From contig NZ_JAMZDX010000006.1 of NCBI RefSeq assembly GCF_024172095.1, positions 1-64,000 of the forward strand: a stretch of 64,000 nucleotides of DNA. Reading direction: 5' to 3'. Positions 48,629 through 57,989 of the stretch are shown piece by piece (within the stretch, counting starts at the first letter, position 1; every line of letters begins with the position of its first letter). Source of the DNA: Kitasatospora cinereorecta (GTDB lineage: Bacteria; Actinomycetota; Actinomycetes; Streptomycetales; Streptomycetaceae). A model generated the notes under the pieces. The model ran no database searches, had not been told where the DNA came from, and saw only the letters and a program-made list of their open reading frames with translations. The translations under genes and the position numbers were made by a program.

Positions 48629-49101
48629 GGCTGGAGCGGCTCACGGCCGAGCACGCAACCGCCGTGCTGGCGTTCGAGCGGGCGAACCGGGCGTACTTCG
48701 CTGGCTTCGTCCCCGACCGCGGGGACGCCTGGTTCGCGGAGTTCGACACCAGGTACCGGATGCTGCTCGCCGAACAGGACGCCGGGATCTGCCACTTCCA
48801 CGTGGTGCTCGACGCCGCCGGGGAGCTGGTCGGCCGGGTCAACCTGATCGACGCCGAGGACGGCTCCGCCGAGCTCGGCTACCGGATCGGCGAGCACGCG
48901 GCGGGCCGCGGGACCGCGACGGCGGCGGTGGCCGCGGTGTGCCGGCTCGCCGCCGAGGCGTACGGGCTCGCCGAACTCACCGCCGTCGCCTCGGTGGACA
49001 ACCCAGCGTCCAGGACCGTGCTCGGACGCAACGGATTCACCGTCGTCGGCGGCGTCAGCGTGAACGGGCGCCCCGCCCTGCGCTACCGGCGGGCGCTGTA
49101 G
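48622..49101 (+). CDS. GNAT-family N-acetyltransferase
   Basis: The 159-residue RimJ/RimL-type acetyltransferase has LVGRVNLIDAEDGSAELGYR, the acetyl-CoA loop IGEHAAGRGTATAAVAAVCR and SVDNPASRTVLGRNGFTVVG. It probably modifies a protein N-terminus or a small amine. It starts seven bases before the TetR stop and shares its operon. Confidence 0.9.
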   Translation: MVRLERLTAEHATAVLAFERANRAYFAGFVPDRGDAWFAEFDTRYRMLLAEQDAGICHFHVVLDAAGELVGRVNLIDAEDGSAELGYRIGEHAAGRGTATAAVAAVCRLAAEAYGLAELTAVASVDNPASRTVLGRNGFTVVGGVSVNGRPALRYRRAL

Positions 49102-49114
49102 GCCGAGCGGGCGG

Positions 49115-49711
49115 CTACCGGGCCGCCGCCGGGCGGTAGGTGGCGACGTGCACGCCGGTCTTGCTGACGACCGTGCCGGCCAGCTCCAGCGGACGCTTCA
49201 CGCCGTCCGTCGGGAAGATGCTCTTGCCGCCGCCCAGCAGCACCGGCATGACCATCAGCCGCAGCTCGTCGACCAGGCCCTCGGCGATCAGCGTCCGGGC
49301 CAGCGACGGGCTGCCCATGACCAGCAGGTCGCCGCCCTCCTGCCCGTGCAGCTCGCGGAGTCGCGCGACCGCCTCGGCGCCCGCGATCCGGGTGGTGTTC
49401 TCCCAGGTCAGGTCGGTGTCGCCGAGCGTCCCGGTGACCACGTACTTGGGGATGGCGTTCATCCGGTCGGCGAACGGGTCACCCGCGCGGCCGGGCCAGG
49501 CGGCGGCCATGGTCTGCCAGGTGCGGCGTCCGAAGAGCAGCGCGTCCGCCGTGCGCAGCGCGTCGTCGAAGGCACCGCCCACGGTCTCGGGGTCGAAGAA
49601 CGGGTGCGACCAGCCGCCGTGGGCGAACCCGCCGGCGGTGTCCTCCTCGGCCCCACCGGGAGCCTGCACGACGCCGTCCAGGCTGATGAACTCGCTGATC
49701 ACGATCCGCAT
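49115..49711 (-). CDS. Dihydrofolate reductase-like (RibD C-terminal) protein
   Basis: The 198-residue protein starts MRIVISEFISLDGVVQAPGG and has LLFGRRTWQTMAAAWPG, then GDLLVMGSPSLARTLIAEGL and VDELRLMVMPVLLGGGKSIF. This is the RibD_C/YwjB-like family of NADPH-dependent reductases; substrate unknown. ATG 49711 is the conserved start. It converges on the GNAT gene. Confidence 0.9.
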   Translation of the reverse strand: MRIVISEFISLDGVVQAPGGAEEDTAGGFAHGGWSHPFFDPETVGGAFDDALRTADALLFGRRTWQTMAAAWPGRAGDPFADRMNAIPKYVVTGTLGDTDLTWENTTRIAGAEAVARLRELHGQEGGDLLVMGSPSLARTLIAEGLVDELRLMVMPVLLGGGKSIFPTDGVKRPLELAGTVVSKTGVHVATYRPAAAR

Positions 49712-49836
49712 TGCTGGTCCTCTTCCGCACGTCCACGCAGGGCGCGGGCCGGTGCTCACGCCATCGAGGGGATCGTCGCACCAGCGGCTGACAATCCGTC
49801 ACCCGACGGGCGGGAGATGGCCTAGGGTCCTGCCCC

Positions 49837-50484
49837 ATGAGCGAAGCGAGGTATCTGCACGCCACCCGAACGGCCTACGACGCGGTCGCCGCCGACTACG
49901 CCCGGCTGCTGCGCGACGAGCTGGCGGCCAAGCCGCTGGACCGGGCGATGCTGGCGGCGTTCGCCGAGGTGGTCAGCGGGCCTGTCGCCGATCTGGGCTG
50001 CGGTCCCGGGCGGGTGACCGAGCACCTGCGCACTCTGGGCGTGGCCGCGTTCGGGGTGGACCTCTCCCCCGGGATGGTCGCGGTCGCCCGCACGACCTAC
50101 CCCGACCTGCGCTTCGAGGTCGGCTCGATGACCGCCCTCGACCTGCCGGACGGCGGCCTCGGCGGGGCGGTCGCCTGGTACTCGACGGTCCACACGCCGC
50201 CGGAGGTGCTGCCGGCGGTCTTCACCGAGGTCCACCGGGTGCTGGCCCCCGGCGGCCGGCTGCTGCTCGCGTTCAAGGCCGGCGACCGGCTCCGGCACCT
50301 GGACCACGCGTACGGCCACGACCTCTCGCTGGACGTGTACTGGATGTCCCCCGACCGGGTCGCCGACCTGCTCGGCGAGGCCGGGCTGGTGGTCGACGCC
50401 CGGCTGGTCCGCGAACCCGACGAGCAGGAGCGCCCGCGCCAGGGCCCGCAGGCCTTCCTGCTCGCCCACAAGCCGCAGCGGTAG
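49837..50484 (+). CDS. Class I SAM-dependent methyltransferase
   Basis: The 215-residue enzyme has VADLGCGPGRVTEHLRTLGV (motif I), FGVDLSPGMVAVARTTYPDL (motif II) and AVAWYSTVHTPPEVLPAVFT. HRVLAPGGRLLLAFK (motif III) follows. This is the Methyltransf_11/25 family, with unknown substrate. It is divergent from the DHFR-like gene. Confidence 0.9.
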   Translation: MSEARYLHATRTAYDAVAADYARLLRDELAAKPLDRAMLAAFAEVVSGPVADLGCGPGRVTEHLRTLGVAAFGVDLSPGMVAVARTTYPDLRFEVGSMTALDLPDGGLGGAVAWYSTVHTPPEVLPAVFTEVHRVLAPGGRLLLAFKAGDRLRHLDHAYGHDLSLDVYWMSPDRVADLLGEAGLVVDARLVREPDEQERPRQGPQAFLLAHKPQR

Positions 50485-50560
50485 CCACTCCCAGCGCGAA
50501 GCCGCAGGTCAGGCAGCCGGTGGCAGGATGGCGCCACCACGACGGAGGACGGGAGAGGGC

Positions 50561-51169
50561 ATGGGCGGGGAGACCTTCGAGGCGGTGCTGTGCGACCTGG
50601 ACGGGGTGCTGCGACTGTGGGACCCGGACGGGATGACCGGCCTCGACCGGCAGTACGGGCTGCCGGAGGGCTCGCTGGCCGCCGCCGCGTTCCGCGCCGA
50701 GCGGCTGCTCCCGGCGGTGACCGGGGCGGTGACCGACGAGCAGTGGCGGTCCGCGGTGGCCGGCGATCTGGCCGAGCCGTGCGGGTCGGCCGGGCGCGCC
50801 GCGGAGCTGGTGGCCGCGTGGGGGCGGCAGGCGAACGAGGTGGACCACGAGGTGCTGGCCCTGCTGACCGCCGTACGGCGGCGGATGCCGGTGGTGCTGG
50901 TGTCGAACGCGACCACCCGGCTGGAGCGGGACCTCGCCGCGCTCGGCCTGGACACCGCCGTGGACGCCGTCGTGAACACCGCCCGGATCGGCGTCGCCAA
51001 GCCGGACGAGCGGGTCTACCGGATCGCGGCCGAGCGGGCGGGCGTCCCGCCGCAGCGGTGTCTGTTCGTCGACGACACCCCCGCCAACGTGGTGGCCGCC
51101 CGGGCCGTCGGCATGACCGGCCACCACTACCGCGACCCGGCCGGGCTGCGCGCCCTGCTGACCGGCTGA
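50561..51169 (+). CDS. HAD-superfamily hydrolase
   Basis: The 202-residue protein has AVLCDLDGVLRLWDPDGM with the nucleophilic Asp, VVLVSNATTRLERDLAALGL with the Thr/Ser of motif II, VAKPDERVYRIAAERAGVPP with the Lys and CLFVDDTPANVVAARAVGMT with the acidic pair. It is a small-cap IA-type phosphatase. The ATG at 50561 follows GGGAGAGG. The substrate is unknown. Confidence 0.9.
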   Translation: MGGETFEAVLCDLDGVLRLWDPDGMTGLDRQYGLPEGSLAAAAFRAERLLPAVTGAVTDEQWRSAVAGDLAEPCGSAGRAAELVAAWGRQANEVDHEVLALLTAVRRRMPVVLVSNATTRLERDLAALGLDTAVDAVVNTARIGVAKPDERVYRIAAERAGVPPQRCLFVDDTPANVVAARAVGMTGHHYRDPAGLRALLTG

Positions 51170-51190
51170 CGCAGCTCCGCGCACGGGCGG

Positions 51191-51745
51191 TCAACGGGCC
51201 GGGACCGCGCAGGCGTCCGAGAAGCCCTGGCTGGTCAGCCCGAAGGCGCTGTTCATCCGGGAGCGGAAGTTCTCCAGCGCCACCACCGCGGTGAGTTCGA
51301 CCACGGCCGGCTCGCCGAGCCGGTCGACCAGGGCGGCGAACGACTCGTCGTCGACGGCCGGTTCGGTCTCGCTCATCGCCTCGGCGTACGCCATCACCCG
51401 GCGTTCGAGTTCGGTGAAGGCGTCCGGGTGGTCGCGCCACTGCGGGACCTGGGCGACCTTGTCGAGCGGGAGGCCGAGCGGTCCGGCGGTCCACTGGCCG
51501 AAGTCCATGCACCAGGAGCAGTTGATCCTGGCCGCACTGGCCATCACGGCGAGGTGCTTGAGGGCCGGGTCGAGCCGGTTCCAGCGGGCCGCGCCGCGTT
51601 CCAGCTTGACGTAGGCGATCAGCACCCGGGAGTTGTGGCCGACGGCGAGGCCGGGGTCGAGGACCTTGCCGTAGGTGCGGCGGGAGTACCAGGCACCGAT
51701 GCGGTTGAGCAGGGTCTGCGGCGGGGTGAGCGAGATGCGCGGCAT
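51191..51745 (-). CDS. Carboxymuconolactone decarboxylase/AhpD-like protein
   Basis: The 184-residue helical protein has the redox CxxC in INCSWCMDFGQWTAGPLGL, with the following His position replaced by Phe/Gly. It also has VVELTAVVALENFRSRMNSA. AhpD-like proteins act as peroxidase partners, but loss of the His proton relay makes peroxidase activity less certain. ATG with GGAGGAA upstream. It converges on the HAD gene. Confidence 0.85.
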   Translation of the reverse strand: MPRISLTPPQTLLNRIGAWYSRRTYGKVLDPGLAVGHNSRVLIAYVKLERGAARWNRLDPALKHLAVMASAARINCSWCMDFGQWTAGPLGLPLDKVAQVPQWRDHPDAFTELERRVMAYAEAMSETEPAVDDESFAALVDRLGEPAVVELTAVVALENFRSRMNSAFGLTSQGFSDACAVPAR

Positions 51746-51829
51746 GACCGTTCCTCCGGTCCGGTGGCGCCCGCCGTCCGGGCGCCGTCCGGGAAGGGGA
51801 CGACGCAGCCCGGCGAAGTGTGACAGCGG

Positions 51830-52051
51830 TCAGTCGGCGCCGGTGAAGCGCCGGTACGCGGGGGCCAGGACGGCGGTCAGCTCGCGGCCGGCGACGGTAA
51901 CGCCGGAGGGGCCGAGCTCGTCGGGGGCGGGGGCCGGCGGCTCCTCGGGGCGGTCCGCGAGCAGCGGGAGGCGCCCCTGCCAGAAGTCGTCGAGGCAGTC
52001 CTGGAGCGGACGGTCCGCAGGAGTGGTCATGGGTGCGGTCACGGCGGTCAC
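51830..52051 (-). CDS. Small protein coupled to the SNF2 helicase
   Basis: About 73 residues, containing PLQDCLDDFWQGRLPLLADR and ending VLAPAYRRFTGAD. I do not recognise a domain. A GTG at 52051 overlaps the helicase TGA (GTGA), implying coupling. Another GTG (52042) has a better spaced GGGGGAG, and an ATG (52030) is also possible. In many actinobacteria the SNF2 gene is followed by a SWIM zinc-finger gene; none is present here, so this may be a remnant of such a partner. Confidence 0.6.
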   Translation of the reverse strand: MTAVTAPMTTPADRPLQDCLDDFWQGRLPLLADRPEEPPAPAPDELGPSGVTVAGRELTAVLAPAYRRFTGAD

Positions 52052-55000
52052 TCCCCCATCGCGTCGGCGGACAGGGTGAGCAGCTCGCGCAGCCGCTCGG
52101 TGGGCAGTTCGGTGAGCCACTGCTCGCCGGGCGCGATCACGGCGTCGGCCACCGCCCGCTTGGCGTCCAGGAGTTCGGCGATCCGCTCCTCCACGGTGCC
52201 GACGCAGACCAGTCGGCGGACCTGCACCTCGCGGCGCTGGCCGATCCGGTGCGCCCGATCGGTGGCCTGGTCCTCAACCGCGGGGTTCCACCAACGGTCC
52301 AGGTGGATCACCTGGTTGGCGGCGCTGAGGTTGAGTCCGGTGCCGCCCGCCTTGAGCGAGAGCAGGAAGACCCGGGGGCCGTCGGCGGCCTGGAAGCGGG
52401 CCACCAGCTCGTCCCGGCGGGCCTTGGGCACGCCGCCGTGCAGGTACAGCACCTCCTCGCCGAGCCGGCCGCGCAGGTAGGGGTGGAGCAGCTCGCCGAA
52501 CTCCGCGTACTGGGTGAAGACCAGCGTCCGGTCCCCCTCGTCGAGCGCCTCGCGCAGCAGCGCCTCCAGCCGCTCCACCTTGCCCGAGCGCTGCCCCAAC
52601 GGCGAGCCGTCGTGCAGGAGTTGGGCGGGGTGGTTGCACACCTGCTTGAGCCGGCCGATGGCGGCCAGCACGGCGCCTCGGCGCTCGACGCCCCGGATGC
52701 CCCCCAGCCGCTGCAGCAGGTCGGCGACCACCGCCTGGTAGAGCCCGGCCTGTTCGGCGGTGAGGTTGCAGCGGACGGTGAACTCCTGCTTGGCGGGCAG
52801 GTCGTCGATGACGGCCGGGTCGGTCTTGGCGCGGCGGAGCACGAACGGCGCGGTGAGCCGGCGCAGCCGGGCGGCGACCTCGGTGTTGCCGGACTGCTCG
52901 ATCGGGACGGCGAAGCGCTCCTTGAACGACTCGGGGCTGCCGAACAGGCCGGGGTTGGCGAAGTCGAGGACGGCGTGCAGCTCGGCCAGCCGGTTCTCCA
53001 CCGGGGTGCCGGTGAGCGCGATCCGCGGGCCCGAGCGCAGCGAGCGGACCGCCCGGGACTGGCGGGCGCCATGGTTCTTGATGTGCTGGGCCTCGTCGGC
53101 GACGATCCGGCGCCAGCGGATCCGGCGCAGCTGGGCCACATCCCGCTGGACCAGGCCGTAGGTGGTGATCACCAGGTCGGCGGCGGGGTCGGGCGCGGTC
53201 CGGTCGGCGCCGTGGTGGACCTGGACCCGCAGTCCCGGCGCGAAGCGCTCCGCCTCGCGCTGCCAGTTGCCGACCAGGGACATCGGACAGACCAGCAGCA
53301 CCGGCCCGCTCGCGCCGCGCGACTTCTCCAGGGCGAGCAGGGCGAGGGTCTGGACGGTCTTGCCGAGTCCCATGTCGTCGGCGAGGACGGCGCCGAGGCC
53401 GAGCCGGCCGAGCGCGTCCAGCCAGGCGAGTCCGCGCTGCTGGTACGGGCGGAGAGTGCCGGTGAAGTCCCTGGGCGGCTCGGGGCGGTCGGGGGCGGTC
53501 CCGGTACGGCCGGCGAGCAGGTCGCCGAGCGGGCCGTCGGCGTGGACGGCGGTGACCAGGAAGCCGTCCACCGAGACCGAGTCGTCGAGGGCGAGGCGGA
53601 GCAGGTCGGCCGGCCCGAGGTCGGCGCTGCCCCGGCGGGCGAGGAAGCGGACGGCGGCGGCGATCTGCTCGGCGTCCACCTCGACCCACCGGCCGCGCAG
53701 CCGGACCAGGCCCTGCTGGGCGCCCGCGAGGTCGTCCAGCTCCTGCCGGGTGAGGGTCAGCTCGCCGAGCGAGACCTGCCAGTCGAACGCCAGCACGGCG
53801 TCCCGGTCCACCTGGGCGGTGCGCTTCACCGCACCGGGCGCGGGGACGGTACGGGCGGTCAGCGCGAGGCCGAGCCGGGGGCGGCGCTGCCACCAGGCGG
53901 GCAGCAGGACGCCGAAGCCGGCGGCGGCGAGCGCGGGCGCGGCCTCGCGGAGGAAGGCGAGGGCGCCGGCGCGGTCCAGGTCGAGGCCGCTGGGGCGGGT
54001 GCGGTGCAGGGCGACGCGGAGTTCCGGGCGCAGCCGGGTGGCGCGGTCGAGCTCGGCGAGGAAGGCCTCGGTGGGATCCGTGCGGTCGGCGGGGTCGGTG
54101 GGCGGGCCGGTGACGGCGTGGGCGAGCGCGTCGCGGCCGGGGCCGCCGGTCCACAGCTCTGCGGCGGGCACCACCAGCGAGGGCCGGTCGGCCGCGCGGA
54201 CCAGCAGGTCGAGCCGCCACACCTCGGCGGGCGCCGTGCCCTCGGGGTCGTCGGCGGCGGCCCCGAGCGGCTCGGACAGCCGGAAGTCCAGCCGTACCGG
54301 TCCCGGCTCCGGCCGGCTCGCCCGCCACCCCGCCAGCCGCTCGGCCACCCCTTCCGGCGGCGGCTCGGCCAGCCGCCCGTCGGCGCCGGACAGCGCGGCG
54401 GACCAGTCGGCGCCGGACGACGCGGCGGCTCGTCGGGCGGTCGAGGAGGGCGGTGGTGATGCGGACGTGCCGGCGGGCTCGGTCGGCCGCGCGGGAGCGT
54501 CCAGGTCGGCCGGGGCGGCGAGGGCGGTGCGCGCCTCGCGGTCGACGAGCGTGGTCAGGACGCGGTCCAGCAGCCGGGCGCCGGTGGGTTCGGCGGGGCC
54601 GTACTCGGCGCGACAGACCGGCGGGCAGCCGGCGGCCAGGGCGGCGGCCTCGGTGCGGGCGGGGCCGTCGAGGGCGGGTTGCCAGCGGGCGTACCAGGTG
54701 TCGCCCTCCTGCTCGAGGGCGGGCAGCAGGCGGCCGCGCCCGACCAGCCGCCAGGCGAGGTCGTGGACGGCGGTCAGCCAGCGCAGCGAGGCGCCGTACG
54801 CGATCTCGGTGCTGGTGCCGTCGGGGAGTTCGGCGGTGGCGCCGGGCCAGTGCGGGTCGTGGAGGGCGCCGAGGAGCTGGGCGGCCTCGGCGGGCTCGAA
54901 GAGCAGGCCGGGGACCCGCCAGGGGTCGAGGGTGCGGCCCCGGGCGGTGGCGCCGATCGGGAGGTCGGGCGAGGGGGTGGGGCGGGCGCCGAGGGTGGGC

Positions 55001-55236
55001 AGGCGCAGGCCGGTCCAGCGTTCGGCGCCCTGGTCGGCGAGCCAGCCGAGGGCGGGGCCGATGCCGGCCAGCAGCCGGGCCACGTCGGCGGCGGAGCAGG
55101 CGTAGGGGTGCGCCGTGGCACCGTGGCCGCCCGCGCCTGTCGCGCCGCGCTCGGGCCGGTCGTGGAAGGCGGCGGCGTCCTCGGCCCAGAGCGCGAGGCG
55201 GTCGTCGGCCCGCCAGAGCGCGTGCAGGGCGTACAT
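52048..55236 (-). CDS. SNF2/RapA-type DEAD-like helicase
   Basis: The 1062-residue protein has a long Ala/Pro-rich N-terminal half with a bacterial SNF2-helicase-associated region. The ATPase follows: VLADDMGLGKTVQTLALLAL near 620, IVADEAQHIKNHGARQSRAV near 712, LTGTPVENRLAELHAVLDF, then helicase C with LVFTQYAEFGELLHPYLRGR and LDRWWNPAVEDQATDRAHRI. It moves on double-stranded DNA, perhaps remodelling nucleoid proteins or RNA polymerase. ATG 55236 has GGAGG upstream. The small gene after it is coupled. Confidence 0.92.
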   Translation of the reverse strand: MYALHALWRADDRLALWAEDAAAFHDRPERGATGAGGHGATAHPYACSAADVARLLAGIGPALGWLADQGAERWTGLRLPTLGARPTPSPDLPIGATARGRTLDPWRVPGLLFEPAEAAQLLGALHDPHWPGATAELPDGTSTEIAYGASLRWLTAVHDLAWRLVGRGRLLPALEQEGDTWYARWQPALDGPARTEAAALAAGCPPVCRAEYGPAEPTGARLLDRVLTTLVDREARTALAAPADLDAPARPTEPAGTSASPPPSSTARRAAASSGADWSAALSGADGRLAEPPPEGVAERLAGWRASRPEPGPVRLDFRLSEPLGAAADDPEGTAPAEVWRLDLLVRAADRPSLVVPAAELWTGGPGRDALAHAVTGPPTDPADRTDPTEAFLAELDRATRLRPELRVALHRTRPSGLDLDRAGALAFLREAAPALAAAGFGVLLPAWWQRRPRLGLALTARTVPAPGAVKRTAQVDRDAVLAFDWQVSLGELTLTRQELDDLAGAQQGLVRLRGRWVEVDAEQIAAAVRFLARRGSADLGPADLLRLALDDSVSVDGFLVTAVHADGPLGDLLAGRTGTAPDRPEPPRDFTGTLRPYQQRGLAWLDALGRLGLGAVLADDMGLGKTVQTLALLALEKSRGASGPVLLVCPMSLVGNWQREAERFAPGLRVQVHHGADRTAPDPAADLVITTYGLVQRDVAQLRRIRWRRIVADEAQHIKNHGARQSRAVRSLRSGPRIALTGTPVENRLAELHAVLDFANPGLFGSPESFKERFAVPIEQSGNTEVAARLRRLTAPFVLRRAKTDPAVIDDLPAKQEFTVRCNLTAEQAGLYQAVVADLLQRLGGIRGVERRGAVLAAIGRLKQVCNHPAQLLHDGSPLGQRSGKVERLEALLREALDEGDRTLVFTQYAEFGELLHPYLRGRLGEEVLYLHGGVPKARRDELVARFQAADGPRVFLLSLKAGGTGLNLSAANQVIHLDRWWNPAVEDQATDRAHRIGQRREVQVRRLVCVGTVEERIAELLDAKRAVADAVIAPGEQWLTELPTERLRELLTLSADAMGE

Positions 55237-55407
55237 CCGGCGGCCTCCGGTCGAGCGGTGGCGGGGCGGTCGTTCCACCCCGGTGCGATTCACCCTAGCG
55301 GGGCGGGATAGCGGACCGGATCTGTCCTCATTCGCCGATAGCGTCGGTATCACCGAGCCGGAGACCCGGGGCCGAGAGGGCCGCGGCGACGACGAGAGGA
55401 CTTCCCC

Positions 55408-55962
55408 ATGCCTTCCCTGGTGAACGCGGAGATCGACGAGCGCGACGCCCTGCTGAACTTCCTGGCGGCCCAGCGGGGCGGTCTGCGGCGGGCGGTCCTG
55501 GGGCTGACCGAGGAGCAGGCGGCGAGCACGCCGACGGTCAGCAGCCTCTCGCTGACCGTGCTGATCAAGCACGCGGCCCGCTGCGAGCGGCACTGGATCG
55601 TGGAGAACCTGATGCAGCGGCCGGTCGAGGAGCCCACCACGGCGGAGCGCTGGGCGGACGAGTACCGCCTGGTGGACGGCGACACCCTGGCCGGCTGGCT
55701 GGCGGTGTACGAGCAGGTGGCGGCCGAGACCGAGAAGATCGTCCGGGCGCTGCCGAGCCTGGAGGTGGACTTCGCGCTGCCCGCGGCGCCGTGGTTCCCG
55801 CCGAACAGCCGGCGCACCGCGCGCTGGACGCTGATGCACCTGGTCGAGGAGACCGCCCGGCACGCGGGGCACGCGGACATCATCCGGGAGACCCTCGACG
55901 GCAAGGTCGCCTTCCAGCTGCTGGCCGAGGAGCAGGGTCGCCCGTGGGGGCCGACCGAGTGA
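55408..55962 (+). CDS. DinB-family (DUF664) protein
   Basis: The 184-residue four-helix protein has LIKHAARCERHWIVENLMQR and WTLMHLVEETARHAGHADII. The spaced His residues form the DinB metal site. DUF664 members include mycothiol-dependent and other thiol transferases, which fits an mshA-containing host. The C-terminus ends EEQGRPWGPTE, typical of the family. Divergent from the SNF2 gene. Confidence 0.9.
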   Translation: MPSLVNAEIDERDALLNFLAAQRGGLRRAVLGLTEEQAASTPTVSSLSLTVLIKHAARCERHWIVENLMQRPVEEPTTAERWADEYRLVDGDTLAGWLAVYEQVAAETEKIVRALPSLEVDFALPAAPWFPPNSRRTARWTLMHLVEETARHAGHADIIRETLDGKVAFQLLAEEQGRPWGPTE

Positions 55963-56081
55963 ATCCGGGGGCGTTCGGAAACTTCCTCGCGCGGCATGGT
56001 TGAAATTTGAACCAGACGGGGTTACGGTGGAGCCAACAAGTTGAAGCCTAAACAAATGGCTTCAGTCCCGAAGGAGGAGCC

Positions 56082-56687
56082 ATGGGCATCTTCAACCGCA
56101 CCACCAAGTCCACCGCCCCCGTCGCCGTCGCCACCGCCGGCCCCGACCTGTCGCACCTGACCGGCGCGTACGCCATCGACCCGGCGCACAGCAAGATCGG
56201 CTTCGCGGTGCGCCACGCGATGGTCACCAACGTCCGCGGCGAGTTCACCGAGTACGACGGCAAGCTCTTCCTGGACGGCGCCAACCCGGCCGCCTCCACC
56301 GCCGAGCTCACCATCAAGGTCGCCTCGATCGACACCAGCCAGGCCCAGCGCGACGAGCACCTGCGCAACAGCGACTTCTTCGAGGCCGACACCTACCCGG
56401 AGATCACCTTCCGCTCCACCTCCGCCGAGCGGATCGACGGCGACACGTACCGGATGCACGGTGACCTGACCATCAAGGGCACCACCCGTCCGATCACCCT
56501 CGACCTGGAGTTCACCGGCTCCGCCACCGACGTGTACGGCGCCGACCGGGTCGGCTTCGAGGGCGGCACCACGGTCGACCGCACCAGCTGGGGCCTGACC
56601 TACAACGCCGCGCTGGAGACCGGTGGCGTGCTGATCGGCGAGAAGGTGAAGCTGTCGCTCGACATCTCCGCCGTCAAGGCCGCCTGA
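56082..56687 (+). CDS. YceI-family lipid-binding protein
   Basis: The 201-residue protein has the YceI lipocalin-like barrel: YAIDPAHSKIGFAVRHAMVT, NPAASTAELTIKVASIDTSQ, DEHLRNSDFFEADTYPEITF and DLTIKGTTRPITLDLEF. Members carry polyisoprenoids. No signal peptide is present. A strong AAGGAGGAG precedes the ATG, suggesting high expression. Confidence 0.92.
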   Translation: MGIFNRTTKSTAPVAVATAGPDLSHLTGAYAIDPAHSKIGFAVRHAMVTNVRGEFTEYDGKLFLDGANPAASTAELTIKVASIDTSQAQRDEHLRNSDFFEADTYPEITFRSTSAERIDGDTYRMHGDLTIKGTTRPITLDLEFTGSATDVYGADRVGFEGGTTVDRTSWGLTYNAALETGGVLIGEKVKLSLDISAVKAA

Positions 56688-56742
56688 CCCGCACCCGCAC
56701 ACCACCCGGGTGACCGCACCCGCACCACCCGAGTCCGGTACC

Positions 56743-56764
56743 GCCCCCGCCCCACGGCGGGGGC
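56743..56764 (+). terminator. yceI terminator
   Basis: The perfect 9-bp stem GCCCCCGCC / GGCGGGGGC with a CCAC loop lies downstream of the YceI gene. Confidence 0.75.
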
Positions 56765-56812
56765 GCCGCCGTACGCTCCCCCGAGAGCCGAACCGATCGG
56801 GGGGAACACCGC

Positions 56813-57712
56813 ATGGAACTGCGGCAGCTGCGCTGCTTCGTCACCGTCGCCGAGGAACTGCACTTCGGCCGCGCCGCCGAGCGGCTGCTGCTCGGCCAGC
56901 CCGCCGTGAGCCAGCAGGTCCGGCGGCTGGAACGCGAGCTGAAGACCGAACTCTTCGACCGCTCCCCGCGACACGTCCGGCTCACCCCCGCCGGCGAGCG
57001 CTTCCTGCCCGCCGCCCGCCGCGTACTCGCCGCCGAGGACGCCGCCCGCGCCGTCGCCGCCGACCTCGCCGCCACCACCGACTTCCGGCTCGGCACCATC
57101 ACCGGCCTCGGCGACCGGCTCGACCGGATCCTCGACACCTTCCAGCAGCGCACCCCCGCCGTCCGGGTCGAACTGCACGCCCTCCCCGTCCGGGAGCGGC
57201 TCGCCGAACTCGCCGACGGCCGCCTCGACGCCGCCTTCGTCCGCGGCGCGATCCCCGAGGACAGCGCCGAGCTGCGCTTCGTCCCGGTCTGGGACGAGCA
57301 GCTGGTGGTCGCCCTGCCCGCCCGGCACCCGCTCGCCGAACAGCCCGGGATCGACCTCGCCGACCTCGCCGACCTCCCGCTCCGCCTGGTCGCCCGGCGC
57401 GAACACCCCGCCCTGGTCGACCTGGTGCTCGGCGCCTGCCGCCGGGCCGGCTTCACCCCGGTCCCCGGCCCCGCCTCCAGCACCCTCCAGGACACCCTGG
57501 CCGCCATCGGCGCCGGCACCCCCATGTGGACCGTGGTGTACGCCGCCAACGCGCGCCGGACCAGCCACCCGCGGATCGTCTTCCGCCCCCTGCGGGCACC
57601 GGGCCTCGCCCTCCCCACCGCGCTGGCCGTCCGGCGCACCGGACCGCTGCAGCGCCTGCTCCTCGCCGCCTGCCGGAACGCTGGCGTGAGCTGCGACGAT
57701 CAGGATCGGTGA
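56813..57712 (+). CDS. LysR-family regulator
   Basis: The 299-residue protein starts MELRQLRCFVTVAEELHFGR, the LysR HTH, with LLLGQPAVSQQVRRLERELK. A periplasmic-binding-like effector domain follows (LVVALPARHPLAEQPGID). Its own target is not obvious. The next gene on the same strand is a tautomerase, and a second, divergent LysR gene lies beyond. Confidence 0.92.
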   Translation: MELRQLRCFVTVAEELHFGRAAERLLLGQPAVSQQVRRLERELKTELFDRSPRHVRLTPAGERFLPAARRVLAAEDAARAVAADLAATTDFRLGTITGLGDRLDRILDTFQQRTPAVRVELHALPVRERLAELADGRLDAAFVRGAIPEDSAELRFVPVWDEQLVVALPARHPLAEQPGIDLADLADLPLRLVARREHPALVDLVLGACRRAGFTPVPGPASSTLQDTLAAIGAGTPMWTVVYAANARRTSHPRIVFRPLRAPGLALPTALAVRRTGPLQRLLLAACRNAGVSCDDQDR

Positions 57713-57799
57713 TCGCAGCGAGAGCGGATCGCGTCTGGTTCGCGACGGTCGGACGGGATGAACTGTTCCCCGTCAGCACAACCGAGTTGAGGAGCAGAA

Positions 57800-57982
57800 A
57801 TGCCCATCGTCACCGTGCAGCAGGGCCCCCGCAGCGTCGAGCTGAAGCGCGAGCTGGTCCAGCGGATCACCGACGCCTTCGTGGACACCCTGCAGCTGCC
57901 CGCCGAGACCGTCCAGGTGTGGATCCAGGAGGTTCCGGCCGACAGCTGGGGCGTCGCCGGGAAGCTGGTCGCCGACAAGTAG
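57800..57982 (+). CDS. 4-oxalocrotonate tautomerase-family protein, 60 aa
   Basis: The mature protein begins with the catalytic Pro (MPIVTVQQGPRSVELKRELV) and has the Arg- and Trp-containing segment VQVWIQEVPADSWGVAGKLV. This is the full 4-OT fold length. It tautomerises an unknown keto-enol substrate. AGGAG precedes the ATG. It sits between two LysR genes. Confidence 0.92.
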   Translation: MPIVTVQQGPRSVELKRELVQRITDAFVDTLQLPAETVQVWIQEVPADSWGVAGKLVADK

Positions 57983-57989
57983 GCACCGC

